12,648 nucleotides of DNA from Dehalococcoidia bacterium (GCA_030691775.1 JAUYDN010000126.1:1-12648); one strand, 5' to 3'; shown: positions 1-6,905, counted from the stretch's first letter. Made by a program: numbers and translations. Notes: generated by a model from the sequence alone, not told the origin.

Positions 1-19
1 GTCCCGATAGCATCGGGAC
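1..19. repeat. Perfect 8-bp hairpin
   Basis: GTCCCGAT (1-8) and ATCGGGAC (12-19) are exact reverse complements around an AGC loop. No T-tract follows, so a classical intrinsic terminator is unlikely. It may be the edge of a dispersed repeat that continues to the left of the window. Confidence 0.6.
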
Positions 20-21
20 AA

Positions 22-77
22 CGAAGAATCTGGTGGTGGGGAGGCGTTGTCTTATTCCCCCACTCTGAGATTCTTCG
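22..77. repeat. Long imperfect inverted repeat with 10-bp outer stem
   Basis: CGAAGAATCT (22-31) pairs exactly with AGATTCTTCG (68-77). Inside it GTGGGG (36-41) pairs with CCCCAC (58-63), so the whole segment could fold as one stem with an internal bulge. It is followed by CTTCGCTCCAGAATGACA, which looks like the rest of a dispersed repeat unit. Function is unknown; it may be a REP/MITE-type relic or an RNA hairpin from the preceding transcript. Confidence 0.6.
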
Positions 78-273
78 CTTCGCTCCAGAATGACACCCAT
101 TTCTATCCTTGTTAGTATCGGGAATGATATTAATGAGACAAGCCCGGTTTCTCGACCCGCACCGGGAGCCCTCCCGCCCCGAAGCGGCCCTCCCCCTCTA
201 AATGGGAAGGATAGGGTTTCATAGCCGGGTACATGTTATCGTCTTTTTGTTCGTACTTCGTAGCTGTTAACGA

Positions 274-304
274 TTGTGTTTATCCGAAGCGGGTATGCTA
301 AAAT
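274..304 (+). promoter_or_regulatory. Possible promoter of the first methyltransferase gene
   Basis: TAAAAT at 299-304 is five of six to the sigma-70 -10 consensus, and TATGCT (294-299) overlaps it. The best upstream -35-like word is TTGTGT (274-279), but the 19-base spacing to TAAAAT is long. A start about 7 bases downstream of the -10 would fall at or next to the ATG at 310, which has no Shine-Dalgarno sequence. The call is weak and based on word matches only. Confidence 0.25.
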
Positions 305-309
305 AGACA

Positions 310-1455
310 ATGAACTTTGAAGAGCGGTTGCGCACGGCTATCAACCTGGAAGTTCCAGACAGAACTCCCGTGGTACCCTTGATTTACCAGTTTGCCTTGA
401 AACACAAGGGCAGGCCTATTGTTCCCCTTGCAGGCGGCAACCCGGCGGATTGGCATAAAATAATACAGGCAATCGAGGATACTTTCGATGACCTGGGCGG
501 ATATGACGCCATCTATGCCGCCGGTGTTACCTGGCCGATAAGTAGCTGGCGCATTAATTCAGCCCCCGGTAATAAATATGTGTCGCCTGGTGAAAGGGGT
601 ATCCAGAAGGACTTCTCCGTTCAGTATGAAGAGCGGGAAGTCATGACTCTCGAGGACTACGATAAAATTGCTAACGTGGGGTGGAATGAATTTCTGCGAG
701 AATACATCCCCCGTGTTTCCGGAATATCGATTGAACAGCTTGACACCGTCGAAAAAACACTGCTGAACATCTACAAAAAAGACGCCGAAAAGTGGCGGGT
801 TCGCGGTATTCCTGTGATGTCCGGCGCCCTCCTGATTAGTTGTGAGATGACACTTTCCCTGGTGAGGAGTTTGCCGAAGTTTATGCTCGATATCCACCGT
901 CATCGGGATAGAGTAAAAGCCGCCCTGGAAGCTATGACCCCGGATTTTATACAGAACACCTTTACGGATGTTAAAGAATCGGGTATCCCTTTCGTCACCT
1001 TCTCTTTGGAACGGGGTTCCGGGGCATATTTTAACTTGAAAACATTTGAGGAGCTATTCTTCCCGGAACTAAAGAAGCAGGTAGAGGCGTTTGCCAGGGA
1101 AGGTATTATCAGTGTCCTGCATATGGATACCGATTGGACGCTCAATTTACCCTACCTGAAGGAATTGCCTCGCGGTATGTGCATCTGCGAGTTGGATAGT
1201 ACCTCCGATATCTTTAAAGCAAAAGAGATTCTCAAAAACCATATGTGCATTATGGGTGATGTGCCCGCCTCACTGCTATCGTTAGGAAACAAAGAGGAGG
1301 TTATTGCCTACTGCGAAAGACTGATTGATGTCGTGGGTAAAGATGGTGGATATATTCTCAGTACCGGGTGTGAATGTCCGCCGGACGCCAGGTTTGAAAA
1401 TGTAGTGGCAATGATAGATACCGCCAGAGAACACCCGGTGCCGCGTTCCAGATAA
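310..1455 (+). CDS. URO-D superfamily corrinoid methyltransferase, paralog A
   Basis: This 381-residue protein is probably a substrate:corrinoid methyltransferase (methyltransferase I), moving a methyl group from a small donor to the cobalt of a partner corrinoid protein in the cytoplasm. Family features are the N-terminal EERLRTAINLEVPDRTP segment, the LERGSGAY stretch (233-240), LHMDTDWTLN (270-279), MGDVP (315-319) and STGCECP near the end. Zn-dependent relatives MtaA/MtbA use His-x-Cys plus a distal Cys. Here the matching site is His271-x-Asp273 with Cys354, so Asp replaces one Cys. The lack of HxCG and the adjacent corrinoid gene argue against true uroporphyrinogen decarboxylase or a coenzyme M enzyme. 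It is closest to paralog C (3528), sharing FSVQY, SCEMTLSL and TDWTLNLPYL. The ATG at 310 is kept because the family N-terminus starts there, although no Shine-Dalgarno precedes it. The substrate is unknown; the general class call is firm. Confidence 0.85.
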   Translation: MNFEERLRTAINLEVPDRTPVVPLIYQFALKHKGRPIVPLAGGNPADWHKIIQAIEDTFDDLGGYDAIYAAGVTWPISSWRINSAPGNKYVSPGERGIQKDFSVQYEEREVMTLEDYDKIANVGWNEFLREYIPRVSGISIEQLDTVEKTLLNIYKKDAEKWRVRGIPVMSGALLISCEMTLSLVRSLPKFMLDIHRHRDRVKAALEAMTPDFIQNTFTDVKESGIPFVTFSLERGSGAYFNLKTFEELFFPELKKQVEAFAREGIISVLHMDTDWTLNLPYLKELPRGMCICELDSTSDIFKAKEILKNHMCIMGDVPASLLSLGNKEEVIAYCERLIDVVGKDGGYILSTGCECPPDARFENVVAMIDTAREHPVPRSR

Positions 1456-1510
1456 ATTGTGTTCATTGCAACCGGATGCTTAAACACGAACGAATAAAAG
1501 GAGATAGAAA

Positions 1511-2140
1511 ATGTCAGAACTCTCATCGGCGTTAGCGAACCTGGAAGAGGAAAAAGTAGCCAGGATAATTAAACAGGAACTGGGTACCGGCAAAGACTCC
1601 ATGGGTGTACTCACCGAACTGCGGAAGGGGATGGATGAGGTCGGGCAGAGATACAAGAAGGGTGAGTATTTCCTGAGCGAACTCATCGTTTCGGGAGAGA
1701 TATTTAAGGATGCGATGAAAGTACTCGAACCGACGTTGAAAAAGGATGGTGGTGGACCAGCCACCAAAGTTGTGATTGGCACGGTCAAAGGCGATATCCA
1801 CAACATTGGCAAAGATATCGTCGCCACGCTCTTAAAAGGTGTCGGGTTTGAAGTATACGACCTGGGTATCGATGTGCCGGTGAAGGCATTTGTTGACAAG
1901 GTAGTGGAGACCAAAGCGACCATAGTGGGGATGAGCGGGTTATTGACGCCGTCCTTCGAATCGATGAAAGAGACGGTGGACGCGCTGAAAGAAGCCGGGT
2001 TGCGGAACAAAGTGAAGGTTATCATCGGCGGGGGCGTTGTCACGGAGCTGGTGCAAAGGCACACCGGGGCGGATGCCTTTACGGATGATGCCATGGAAGG
2101 TGTGGAGATAATTAAGAAGTGGTCGGCGAAGAGTAATTAA
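1511..2140 (+). CDS. Methyltransferase corrinoid (cobalamin-binding) protein, MtvC/MtbC/MtoC type
   Basis: This 209-residue protein is the methyl carrier: it holds a corrinoid whose cobalt accepts the methyl group from methyltransferase I and gives it to methyltransferase II. Residues about 5-75 form the helical cap (B12-binding_2) and 85-205 the Rossmann-like B12-binding domain. The lower-ligand motif D-x-H-x-x-G is present as D95-I-H97-N-I-G100, followed by the usual GMSGLLT (140-146) and IIGGG (171-175) segments and ADAFTDDA near the end. Its length is normal for these two-domain proteins, and there is no fused methyltransferase. An AAGGAG Shine-Dalgarno sits at 1498-1503, 7 bases before the ATG. 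It lies 55 bases after paralog A and 1 base before paralog B. As the only corrinoid protein in the window, it probably serves all four methyltransferases. Confidence 0.95.
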   Translation: MSELSSALANLEEEKVARIIKQELGTGKDSMGVLTELRKGMDEVGQRYKKGEYFLSELIVSGEIFKDAMKVLEPTLKKDGGGPATKVVIGTVKGDIHNIGKDIVATLLKGVGFEVYDLGIDVPVKAFVDKVVETKATIVGMSGLLTPSFESMKETVDALKEAGLRNKVKVIIGGGVVTELVQRHTGADAFTDDAMEGVEIIKKWSAKSN

Positions 2141-2141
2141 T

Positions 2142-3389
2142 ATGCTTCGGGAAACAATGACAACAGAAGAGAGAATAATTGCGGCTGTAAAACTGCAACC
2201 GTACGATAGAGTGCCGGTAGCACCTCACATTAACGCGGAATACCCCTTCCGCCGCAAGGGCAGGAGCCTGGCAGAAGCCTATGACCCCAAGTACGCCGAG
2301 GACTGCTTCCAGGAGACTTTAGCCCTCTCTAAAGAAAGTGGTGGCTGGGATGCGGTTACGCTGGCTTACGGTGCGCCACTTTACCCGGAGGCGCTGGCAT
2401 TCTACCGCGGACGCGGTCAGCTCGGTGGGTACCGGTACCCCGGGCGGAGTGCCATGATTTCCCGGGAATCATCCCCACAGTATGAAGAAAAGACGCTGAT
2501 GAGCATCGAGGACTACGACCTGATTATCAAGCTGGGCTGGCGCGGGTTCCTCAAGAAAACCAGTGAAGAAACCGGGGCAGAGCAGGCTGATACGAATGCC
2601 AGGTGGCGGCGCTTTGCCGGAGACACGAGCGAAAAACAAGCGCGGGCTTCACTTGAGAGCCGGACAGAAATCGCTACGCGTGCCACCAAGAACTATCTCG
2701 GCAGGCTGGCTTCCTGGAAGCAGAACGGTCTTGCCGTTGTTGCCGGACACCTGATGATCGACCCGCAGATGATGCTTTCGCTCCTCAGGACGTTACATGG
2801 ATTCACGATGGACCTGCACCGTATGGGGGATAAAGTTAAAGCCGCGCTGGATGCAATGGTGGATGACATGACCGAGGACGCCATTAAATGCATGAATGCG
2901 GCTGGGGGACCATCTGCTTCCGGGCTTCCCGGCATTATGATGGCATGTGAAAGAGGTTCCGGGCAATACTACAACCTGAAGATATTCGAAAAGTATGTCT
3001 GGCCCTACATCAAGAAAATGGTGCTGGCGTGGGCTAAAGAGGGCTATGTTACCACGCTCCACTTTGATACCGACTGGACGTTGAATATGCCTTACCTGAA
3101 GGAGTTACCCAGGGCGATGGTTATCTGCGAACCGGATAGCACCACCGATATTTTCAAAGCCCACGAAATACTGAAAGGTCACACGTGTTTTATGGGCGAT
3201 GTGCCGCCGTCAATCTCCTCCCACGGCACTGTTAAAGAAATGGAGGACTACTGTGAAAAACTCATACAGGTGGTGGGGAAAGGGACCGGGCTTATACTGA
3301 GCAACGGGTGCGCCGTGCCCCCGGATACAAAAGACGAAAACTTCTGGGCGATGATGAACAGCGTCAAGAAATTCGCAACCGGTAGCTAA
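2142..3389 (+). CDS. URO-D superfamily corrinoid methyltransferase, paralog B (long form)
   Basis: This is a probable methyltransferase I of the same superfamily as its neighbours, 415 residues and the longest of the four. The expected metal site is His307-x-Asp309 in LHFDTDWTLN with Cys390 in SNGCAVP; ERGSGQYYNL (270-279) and MGDVPP (351-356) are conserved. The segment between GWRGFL (132-137) and the GLAVVAGHL strand (196) is about 22 residues longer than in paralog A, strongly charged and Arg/Glu-rich, and may alter the substrate entrance. A small insertion, GGPSASG (255-261), precedes the ERGSG stretch. The gene starts 1 base after the corrinoid stop codon, so translation is probably coupled. 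A second in-frame ATG at 2157 (MTTEERI) looks like a usual family start and follows GGGAAA, so the true start is uncertain by five codons. Confidence 0.83.
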   Translation: MLRETMTTEERIIAAVKLQPYDRVPVAPHINAEYPFRRKGRSLAEAYDPKYAEDCFQETLALSKESGGWDAVTLAYGAPLYPEALAFYRGRGQLGGYRYPGRSAMISRESSPQYEEKTLMSIEDYDLIIKLGWRGFLKKTSEETGAEQADTNARWRRFAGDTSEKQARASLESRTEIATRATKNYLGRLASWKQNGLAVVAGHLMIDPQMMLSLLRTLHGFTMDLHRMGDKVKAALDAMVDDMTEDAIKCMNAAGGPSASGLPGIMMACERGSGQYYNLKIFEKYVWPYIKKMVLAWAKEGYVTTLHFDTDWTLNMPYLKELPRAMVICEPDSTTDIFKAHEILKGHTCFMGDVPPSISSHGTVKEMEDYCEKLIQVVGKGTGLILSNGCAVPPDTKDENFWAMMNSVKKFATGS

Positions 3390-3480
3390 TTCGGTTGTGC
3401 GAACATGATGGCGGTTTGATGGAGAAAAGCCGCACAGGCAGGGACGCCTGTGCCACCATTCGGTTTGTGCCAACATGATA
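3389..3480. repeat. Hairpin flanked by imperfect 21-23-bp direct repeats
   Basis: GCACAGGC (3432-3439) and GCCTGTGC (3446-3453) form a perfect 8-bp stem around AGGGAC. The unit is flanked by two near-identical direct repeats: ATTCGGTTGTGCGAACATGAT (3389-3409, quoted up to its last base as seen) and ATTCGGTTTGTGCC followed by AACATGATA (3458-3480). The layout fits a small inserted palindromic element with a duplicated target, or a local duplication. No T-run follows the stem, so strong termination is not expected and the downstream genes may still be co-transcribed. Confidence 0.6.
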
Positions 3481-3527
3481 GCTAATGCGAATAATGTAGT
3501 GAACGACAAAGACCAGGTGAGCAAGGT

Positions 3528-4664
3528 ATGATAAAGGAAACGATGACGCCGGAACAAAGGGTGATGGCGGCCCTCAGACTGGAACGATATGACCGGGTGC
3601 CGGTGATTCCCATCATCGGTCAATTTGCCACGCGGCAATACAAGCTGAGCAGAAAAATCAAGGATTTGGATACGTGGCAGTCGATTGAGGCAATCAGGGA
3701 AAACTTCGATAGCCTGGGCGGTTACGATGGTAAAATCGTCGCCGGGCTGGCGTGGCCGATAAGTACCTGGCGCACAAATGCCCCCAAGGGCAAGCGTGTC
3801 TTACCCGGAGAAAAAGGCATTTCCGAAGAGTTTTCCGTCCAGTACGATGAACAGACCACCATGACCGTTGAAGATTACGACAAAATCATCAACAAAGGTT
3901 GGAACGCTTTTTGCGAGGAATACTTCCCGCGCGTTACGGGTCTTTCCCTTGAGGAAATAGAGCGGCGTAATAAAGAACTACTGGACATTTACCTGAAAGA
4001 TGCCGTTTACTGGAAACAGCGCAACATACCCATCATCGCCGGCGCGCTCGTGGTAAGTTGTGAGATGACCTTATCTCTTGCCCGGACTTTTCCCCAGTTT
4101 ACAATGGACCTGCATCGCATGCCGGACAAGGTACAGGCGGCGCTGGAGGCGATGGTCCCCGATTTTATCGATAACGTCCTTCGTGATACGAAGGCTTCCG
4201 GCGTGCCCTGGGTGCATATCTCGCTGGAAAGGGGCTCGGGGGCATATTACAACCTCAAGACCTACGAGCGTTTTTTCTTTCCCCAGCTCAAGAAAATCGT
4301 CGATGCTATGGTTGACAATGGAATATACTGCTGGCTTCATATGGACACCGATTGGACTCTCAACCTGCCCTATCTCAGACACCTGCCGGCGAAAAAATGC
4401 ATCTGTAATACCGATAGCATTACGGATATTTTCAAAGCCGGGGAGGTACTCAAAGGGCACATGTGTGTCATGGGTGATGTGCCGCCTTCTCTTACCAAAC
4501 TCGGCACAAAGGATGAAGTGGTGCAATATTGCGAGAAATTGATTGACGTGCTCGGAAAGGAAGGCTTTATCCTTTGCTCCGGTTGCGAGGTCCCCATCGA
4601 TGCCAGGTTCGAGAATGTCAGGGCGATGATGGATACTGCCAGGAACTACTACCCGCACCGGTAA
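3528..4664 (+). CDS. URO-D superfamily corrinoid methyltransferase, paralog C
   Basis: This 378-residue probable methyltransferase I is the sister of paralog A. Shared blocks include PIS-x-WR (77-82), FSVQY (102-106), MTVEDYDKI (112-120), SCEMTLSL (177-184), LERGSGAY (233-240) and LHMDTDWTLNLPYL (270-283). The metal site would be His271-x-Asp273 with Cys353 (CSGCEVP), again with Asp where MtaA-type enzymes have Cys. It lies 138 bases after paralog B, across a palindromic repeat, and 10 bases before the MetH-activation-like gene. Two starts are possible: ATG at 3528 (MIKETMTPEQ) and ATG at 3543 (MTPEQRV), the latter preceded by AAAGGA. The same M-x-x-E-T-M-T arrangement occurs in paralog B. 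The methyl donor cannot be told from sequence. Confidence 0.85.
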   Translation: MIKETMTPEQRVMAALRLERYDRVPVIPIIGQFATRQYKLSRKIKDLDTWQSIEAIRENFDSLGGYDGKIVAGLAWPISTWRTNAPKGKRVLPGEKGISEEFSVQYDEQTTMTVEDYDKIINKGWNAFCEEYFPRVTGLSLEEIERRNKELLDIYLKDAVYWKQRNIPIIAGALVVSCEMTLSLARTFPQFTMDLHRMPDKVQAALEAMVPDFIDNVLRDTKASGVPWVHISLERGSGAYYNLKTYERFFFPQLKKIVDAMVDNGIYCWLHMDTDWTLNLPYLRHLPAKKCICNTDSITDIFKAGEVLKGHMCVMGDVPPSLTKLGTKDEVVQYCEKLIDVLGKEGFILCSGCEVPIDARFENVRAMMDTARNYYPHR

Positions 4665-4674
4665 TGGAAAAGAA

Positions 4675-5400
4675 ATGGAAAGTACCACTGTAACTACCGG
4701 AGTGATTCTTCTCGACCGCATACCCTTCAAGCCGGAGCCGGAGGCTGTGATGAAGGCGATGCGTGTCAGAAGAGCGATTGCGCAAATCGAAGATATGGTC
4801 AAAGAGATGGTGACGCAAGCCCAGGCAATTGCCCGGCCCAGGGTCATCTACCGCGTCTCCCACGTCCAGCATGTGGATGAGAGCTCGGTGGATATCGATG
4901 GGGTGCGGTTCACGAGCCGCGTGTTAAGCAAATGCCTGCTTAATCTCAACCGTGCGTTCCCGTGTATTTGTACCTGCGGGCGGGAGATAGATAAATGGGT
5001 GGTTCCGGCGAACGATGTCATGCGCGGGTATTGTCTGGAAACAATCAAGACGTTCGCCGTGGGCGCCGCCATCCAGTTTATCGCCAGCCATCTTAAAGAG
5101 ACATATGCCCCCGGACAACTCAGTCATATGAACCCCGGCGAGTTCGGGGACTGGCCTATCACCCAGCAGAGACCGCTCTTCTCAATCTTCGGGGATACGG
5201 AAAAGCTTATCGGGGTGACGTTGACGGACAGCTATATGATGAAGCCTCTAAAATCACGCTCCGGCATCTATTTTGCCAATGAAGAAGGGTTTGAAAGCTG
5301 TCAGTTCTGCCCGGTGAAAAAGTGCCCGGGACGCCGGGCGCGTTACCAGCCGGAAAAACTCAAGGATTACGGTGTACAGGAGACTACGGTACAAGCCTGA
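4675..5400 (+). CDS. Stand-alone MetH activation-domain-like protein with C-terminal Cys cluster
   Basis: This 241-residue protein resembles the C-terminal activation (AdoMet-binding) domain of cobalamin-dependent methionine synthase. The best matches are NPGEFGDWP (153-161), equivalent to the PGY region of MetH, then IGVTLTDSYMMKPLKSRSG (179-197), equivalent to the IGI-LTES-AM-P-S-SG signature. In MetH this domain binds AdoMet and takes part in reductive remethylation of cob(II)alamin. Here it is free-standing, and its C-terminus adds a C209-x2-C212-x4-C217 cluster followed by a basic stretch, which could bind metal or an Fe-S centre; CICTC (97-101) adds more cysteines. Lying between two methyltransferases, it may act in corrinoid maintenance or hand-over, perhaps alongside the RACo-type activator. 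The start at 4675 follows GGAAAAG. An ATG at 4664 overlapping the previous stop codon gives only nine codons and is rejected. The fold call is good; the role is inferred. Confidence 0.75.
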   Translation: MESTTVTTGVILLDRIPFKPEPEAVMKAMRVRRAIAQIEDMVKEMVTQAQAIARPRVIYRVSHVQHVDESSVDIDGVRFTSRVLSKCLLNLNRAFPCICTCGREIDKWVVPANDVMRGYCLETIKTFAVGAAIQFIASHLKETYAPGQLSHMNPGEFGDWPITQQRPLFSIFGDTEKLIGVTLTDSYMMKPLKSRSGIYFANEEGFESCQFCPVKKCPGRRARYQPEKLKDYGVQETTVQA

Positions 5401-5424
5401 CACAGCAGGAAAAGGAGGCACACT

Positions 5425-6606
5425 ATGACCGCGGATACTATCGATACCCGACTGGCGCGTGTGAAAGCGGCAATCGACCTCAAACCACCGGACCATACGC
5501 CTGTCTGTCTCTCACTCGATTACAAGTTCGTCTACCGCTACAAAGGACTGAAACAGGCAGACTACTTTCGCAACCGCGGTCTGGGTGGACGTAGCGGTAG
5601 CTCGCTGTTTATCGACGTCTTTAACGAACTCGGTGGGTGGGATTTCGTTGGTGCGGGCGGCAATACCACGCGGGTACGGGATATCCTCGAAGCACCGATG
5701 ATTATCCGTGTGCCCGGAAAAGATATTCCTGAGGATGAAGTTATCCAGTGGGAAGAGGTGGAAGTCCTGACCCACGAACATTACGACCAGATTATCAAAG
5801 TGGGCTGGATAAAATTCATGGATGACTTCTACCCGCGCTTCCGCGGCTACGACCCGGCGGAATACCGGGCGCGCATCGATGCCAGGGCGGTGAAAGAGCT
5901 GGCGGCGATGAAACCGGGGCAGGAGATGTGGAATAGAATGGGTTATCCGGTACAGGGCGGCGGCGATGTCTTCAGCCCGCTGATGATGCTTTCCACCGCC
6001 CGTACGATGATAAAGTTCACCGTCGACCTCTACCGTATCCCGGACAAGGTGCAGGCGGTTATGGACGCCATGATAGACGACCTGATAACATTGTCCATCA
6101 AGGCATGTAAAGCCGCAGGCGTCGGTGGACCGTACGGCATACCGACCAAAAGCGTCATCCTGGAGCGGGGTGGAGGGTTCGTCTACCCGCTGAAGATTTT
6201 CGAGCGTTTCGAGTTTCCCTATCTTAAAAAGATGGTCAATGCTTTTGTGAATGAAGGCATTACACCCATACTCCACTTTGATTCGGACTGGACGTTGAAC
6301 ATGCCCTACCTGAAAGAGCTTCCCCACCGCAAGTTCTTTATCCAGCTCGACAGCAAGACGGACATTTTCAAAACAAAAGAAATCCTGCGTGATACCTGCT
6401 GTATTATGGGCGATGTTGCGCCGTCCCTGCTTTCCCTCGGCACGAAGGAAGAGGTGGGTGCGTATTGCCGCAAGCTCATCGATGTGGTCGGGAAAGGTGG
6501 GGGTCTTATCCTCGGGGTAGGCTGTGGTGTGCCAGTAGATTCGAAATTTGAAAACCTGAAAATGATGATAGACACAGCCAGAGAATATAACCCTCACCAT
6601 ACGTAA
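5425..6606 (+). CDS. URO-D superfamily corrinoid methyltransferase, paralog D
   Basis: This 393-residue probable methyltransferase I is the most divergent of the four. The N-terminal half differs clearly from A and C (for example KGLKQADYFRNRGLGG at 40-55), while the C-terminal half keeps LERGGGFVYPLKIFE (246-260), LHFDSDWTLNMPYLKELP (283-300), IMGDV (327-331) and VGCGVP (365-370). The metal site would be His284-x-Asp286 and Cys367. Like paralog B it has a Gly-rich insert before the ERG stretch (GVGGPYG, 232-238). A strong Shine-Dalgarno, AAAGGAGG (5411-5418), lies 6 bases before the ATG and settles the start; the gene follows the activation-domain gene by 24 bases. The divergent N-terminal half suggests a different substrate from A and C, but this is inference. 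Confidence 0.84.
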   Translation: MTADTIDTRLARVKAAIDLKPPDHTPVCLSLDYKFVYRYKGLKQADYFRNRGLGGRSGSSLFIDVFNELGGWDFVGAGGNTTRVRDILEAPMIIRVPGKDIPEDEVIQWEEVEVLTHEHYDQIIKVGWIKFMDDFYPRFRGYDPAEYRARIDARAVKELAAMKPGQEMWNRMGYPVQGGGDVFSPLMMLSTARTMIKFTVDLYRIPDKVQAVMDAMIDDLITLSIKACKAAGVGGPYGIPTKSVILERGGGFVYPLKIFERFEFPYLKKMVNAFVNEGITPILHFDSDWTLNMPYLKELPHRKFFIQLDSKTDIFKTKEILRDTCCIMGDVAPSLLSLGTKEEVGAYCRKLIDVVGKGGGLILGVGCGVPVDSKFENLKMMIDTAREYNPHHT

Positions 6607-6766
6607 TTTTAATAGGCAATGAATATCTAGTACCTACTTGCGAAAATGCGTATGCTATTCTTTAAGCGTGAAAATTAACTTATTGAGCGTGAACATAATA
6701 ATGCTGATTTCTGCAACTAAGTACTAGTGGAGTGTCTCCGAAATAACTTGACAATCATACACGGAG

Positions 6767-6780
6767 TGTGGCGCGCCACA
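6767..6780. repeat. Perfect 14-bp palindrome
   Basis: TGTGGCGCGCCACA equals its own reverse complement. It lies just inside the left arm of the MITE-like element. It could be an operator-like site, but its position inside a repeat element makes a structural role in that element equally possible. Confidence 0.5.
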
Positions 6781-6846
6781 GACGAAATATATGATGGTGG
6801 CAAAGCGGTAGGCAAGCAAGATGACCGCCAACTTGCACAAGAGAGT

Positions 6847-6870
6847 TGAGAGGGGCGTCAGCCCCTCTCA
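6847..6870. repeat. Perfect 10-bp stem, 4-base loop hairpin
   Basis: TGAGAGGGGC (6847-6856) pairs exactly with GCCCCTCTCA (6861-6870) around GTCA. AAAGAGTTTT follows, so a modest terminator activity on the + strand is conceivable, although the T-run is short and displaced by six bases. It lies within the MITE-like element. Confidence 0.55.
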
Positions 6871-6879
6871 AAAGAGTTT

Positions 6880-6905
6880 TACCCCTTCTCTGCGGAGAAG
6901 GGGTA
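6880..6905. repeat. Perfect 11-bp stem, 4-base loop hairpin
   Basis: TACCCCTTCTC (6880-6890) pairs exactly with GAGAAGGGGTA (6895-6905) around TGCG, preceded by GAGTTT. The text AGAAGGGGTAAGGGGATGAGG resembles a widespread dispersed intergenic repeat in environmental genomes. On the - strand the stem would be followed by AAAACTCTTTTG, so it does not make a classical terminator in either direction. Confidence 0.55.

Larger units (their letters stand above)
1..309. other. Non-coding, repeat-rich leader before the first gene
   Basis: No credible coding sequence is seen here. The stretch is a mosaic of short palindromes: a perfect 8-bp hairpin at 1-19, a larger imperfect hairpin at 22-77, and a small GC-rich inverted repeat near 161-174 (CGGGAG/CTCCCG). 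The part around 68-95 (AGATTCTTCGCTTCGCTCC, then AGAATGACA) resembles a dispersed intergenic repeat that I recall from many environmental bacterial genomes. The last 60 bases are more AT-rich and probably carry the promoter of the first methyltransferase. Confidence 0.6.

Noticed and set aside
1..309. A cobalamin riboswitch upstream of the operon
   Set aside because: I could not find a B12-box-like conserved core (GCCACTG type) here; the structure seen is explained by simple palindromic repeats.
1480..2094. A 204-codon - strand frame opposite the corrinoid protein
   Set aside because: Ser/Thr/Pro-rich translation without motifs, directly opposite the conserved D-x-H-x-x-G gene.
4664..4693. 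Short frame starting at the ATG overlapping the stop of methyltransferase C
   Set aside because: Only nine codons (MEKKWKVPL) before a stop; no support as a gene.
4071..4847. A 258-codon - strand frame across the end of methyltransferase C and the activation-like gene
   Set aside because: Overlaps two well-supported genes and shows no domain; treated as a shadow frame.
5512..6600. A 362-codon open frame on the - strand inside methyltransferase D
   Set aside because: It is fully antisense to a gene with clear family motifs, its His/Arg/Phe-rich translation has no recognisable domain, and it is a usual by-product of codon bias on the + strand.
310..6606. Haem-pathway uroporphyrinogen decarboxylases (HemE)
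   Set aside because: Four copies in one operon with a corrinoid protein, a distal Cys motif and no haem genes nearby fit the methyltransferase branch of the superfamily better.
310..6606. Methanogen coenzyme M methyltransferases (MtaA/MtbA)
   Set aside because: The H-x-C motif is replaced by H-x-D, and the methyl acceptor enzyme in the locus is of the tetrahydrofolate type.
6847..6905. Tandem hairpins as a classical intrinsic terminator pair
   Set aside because: The stems are perfect, but neither is followed directly by a good T-run, and both lie within a repeat element; kept as repeats.
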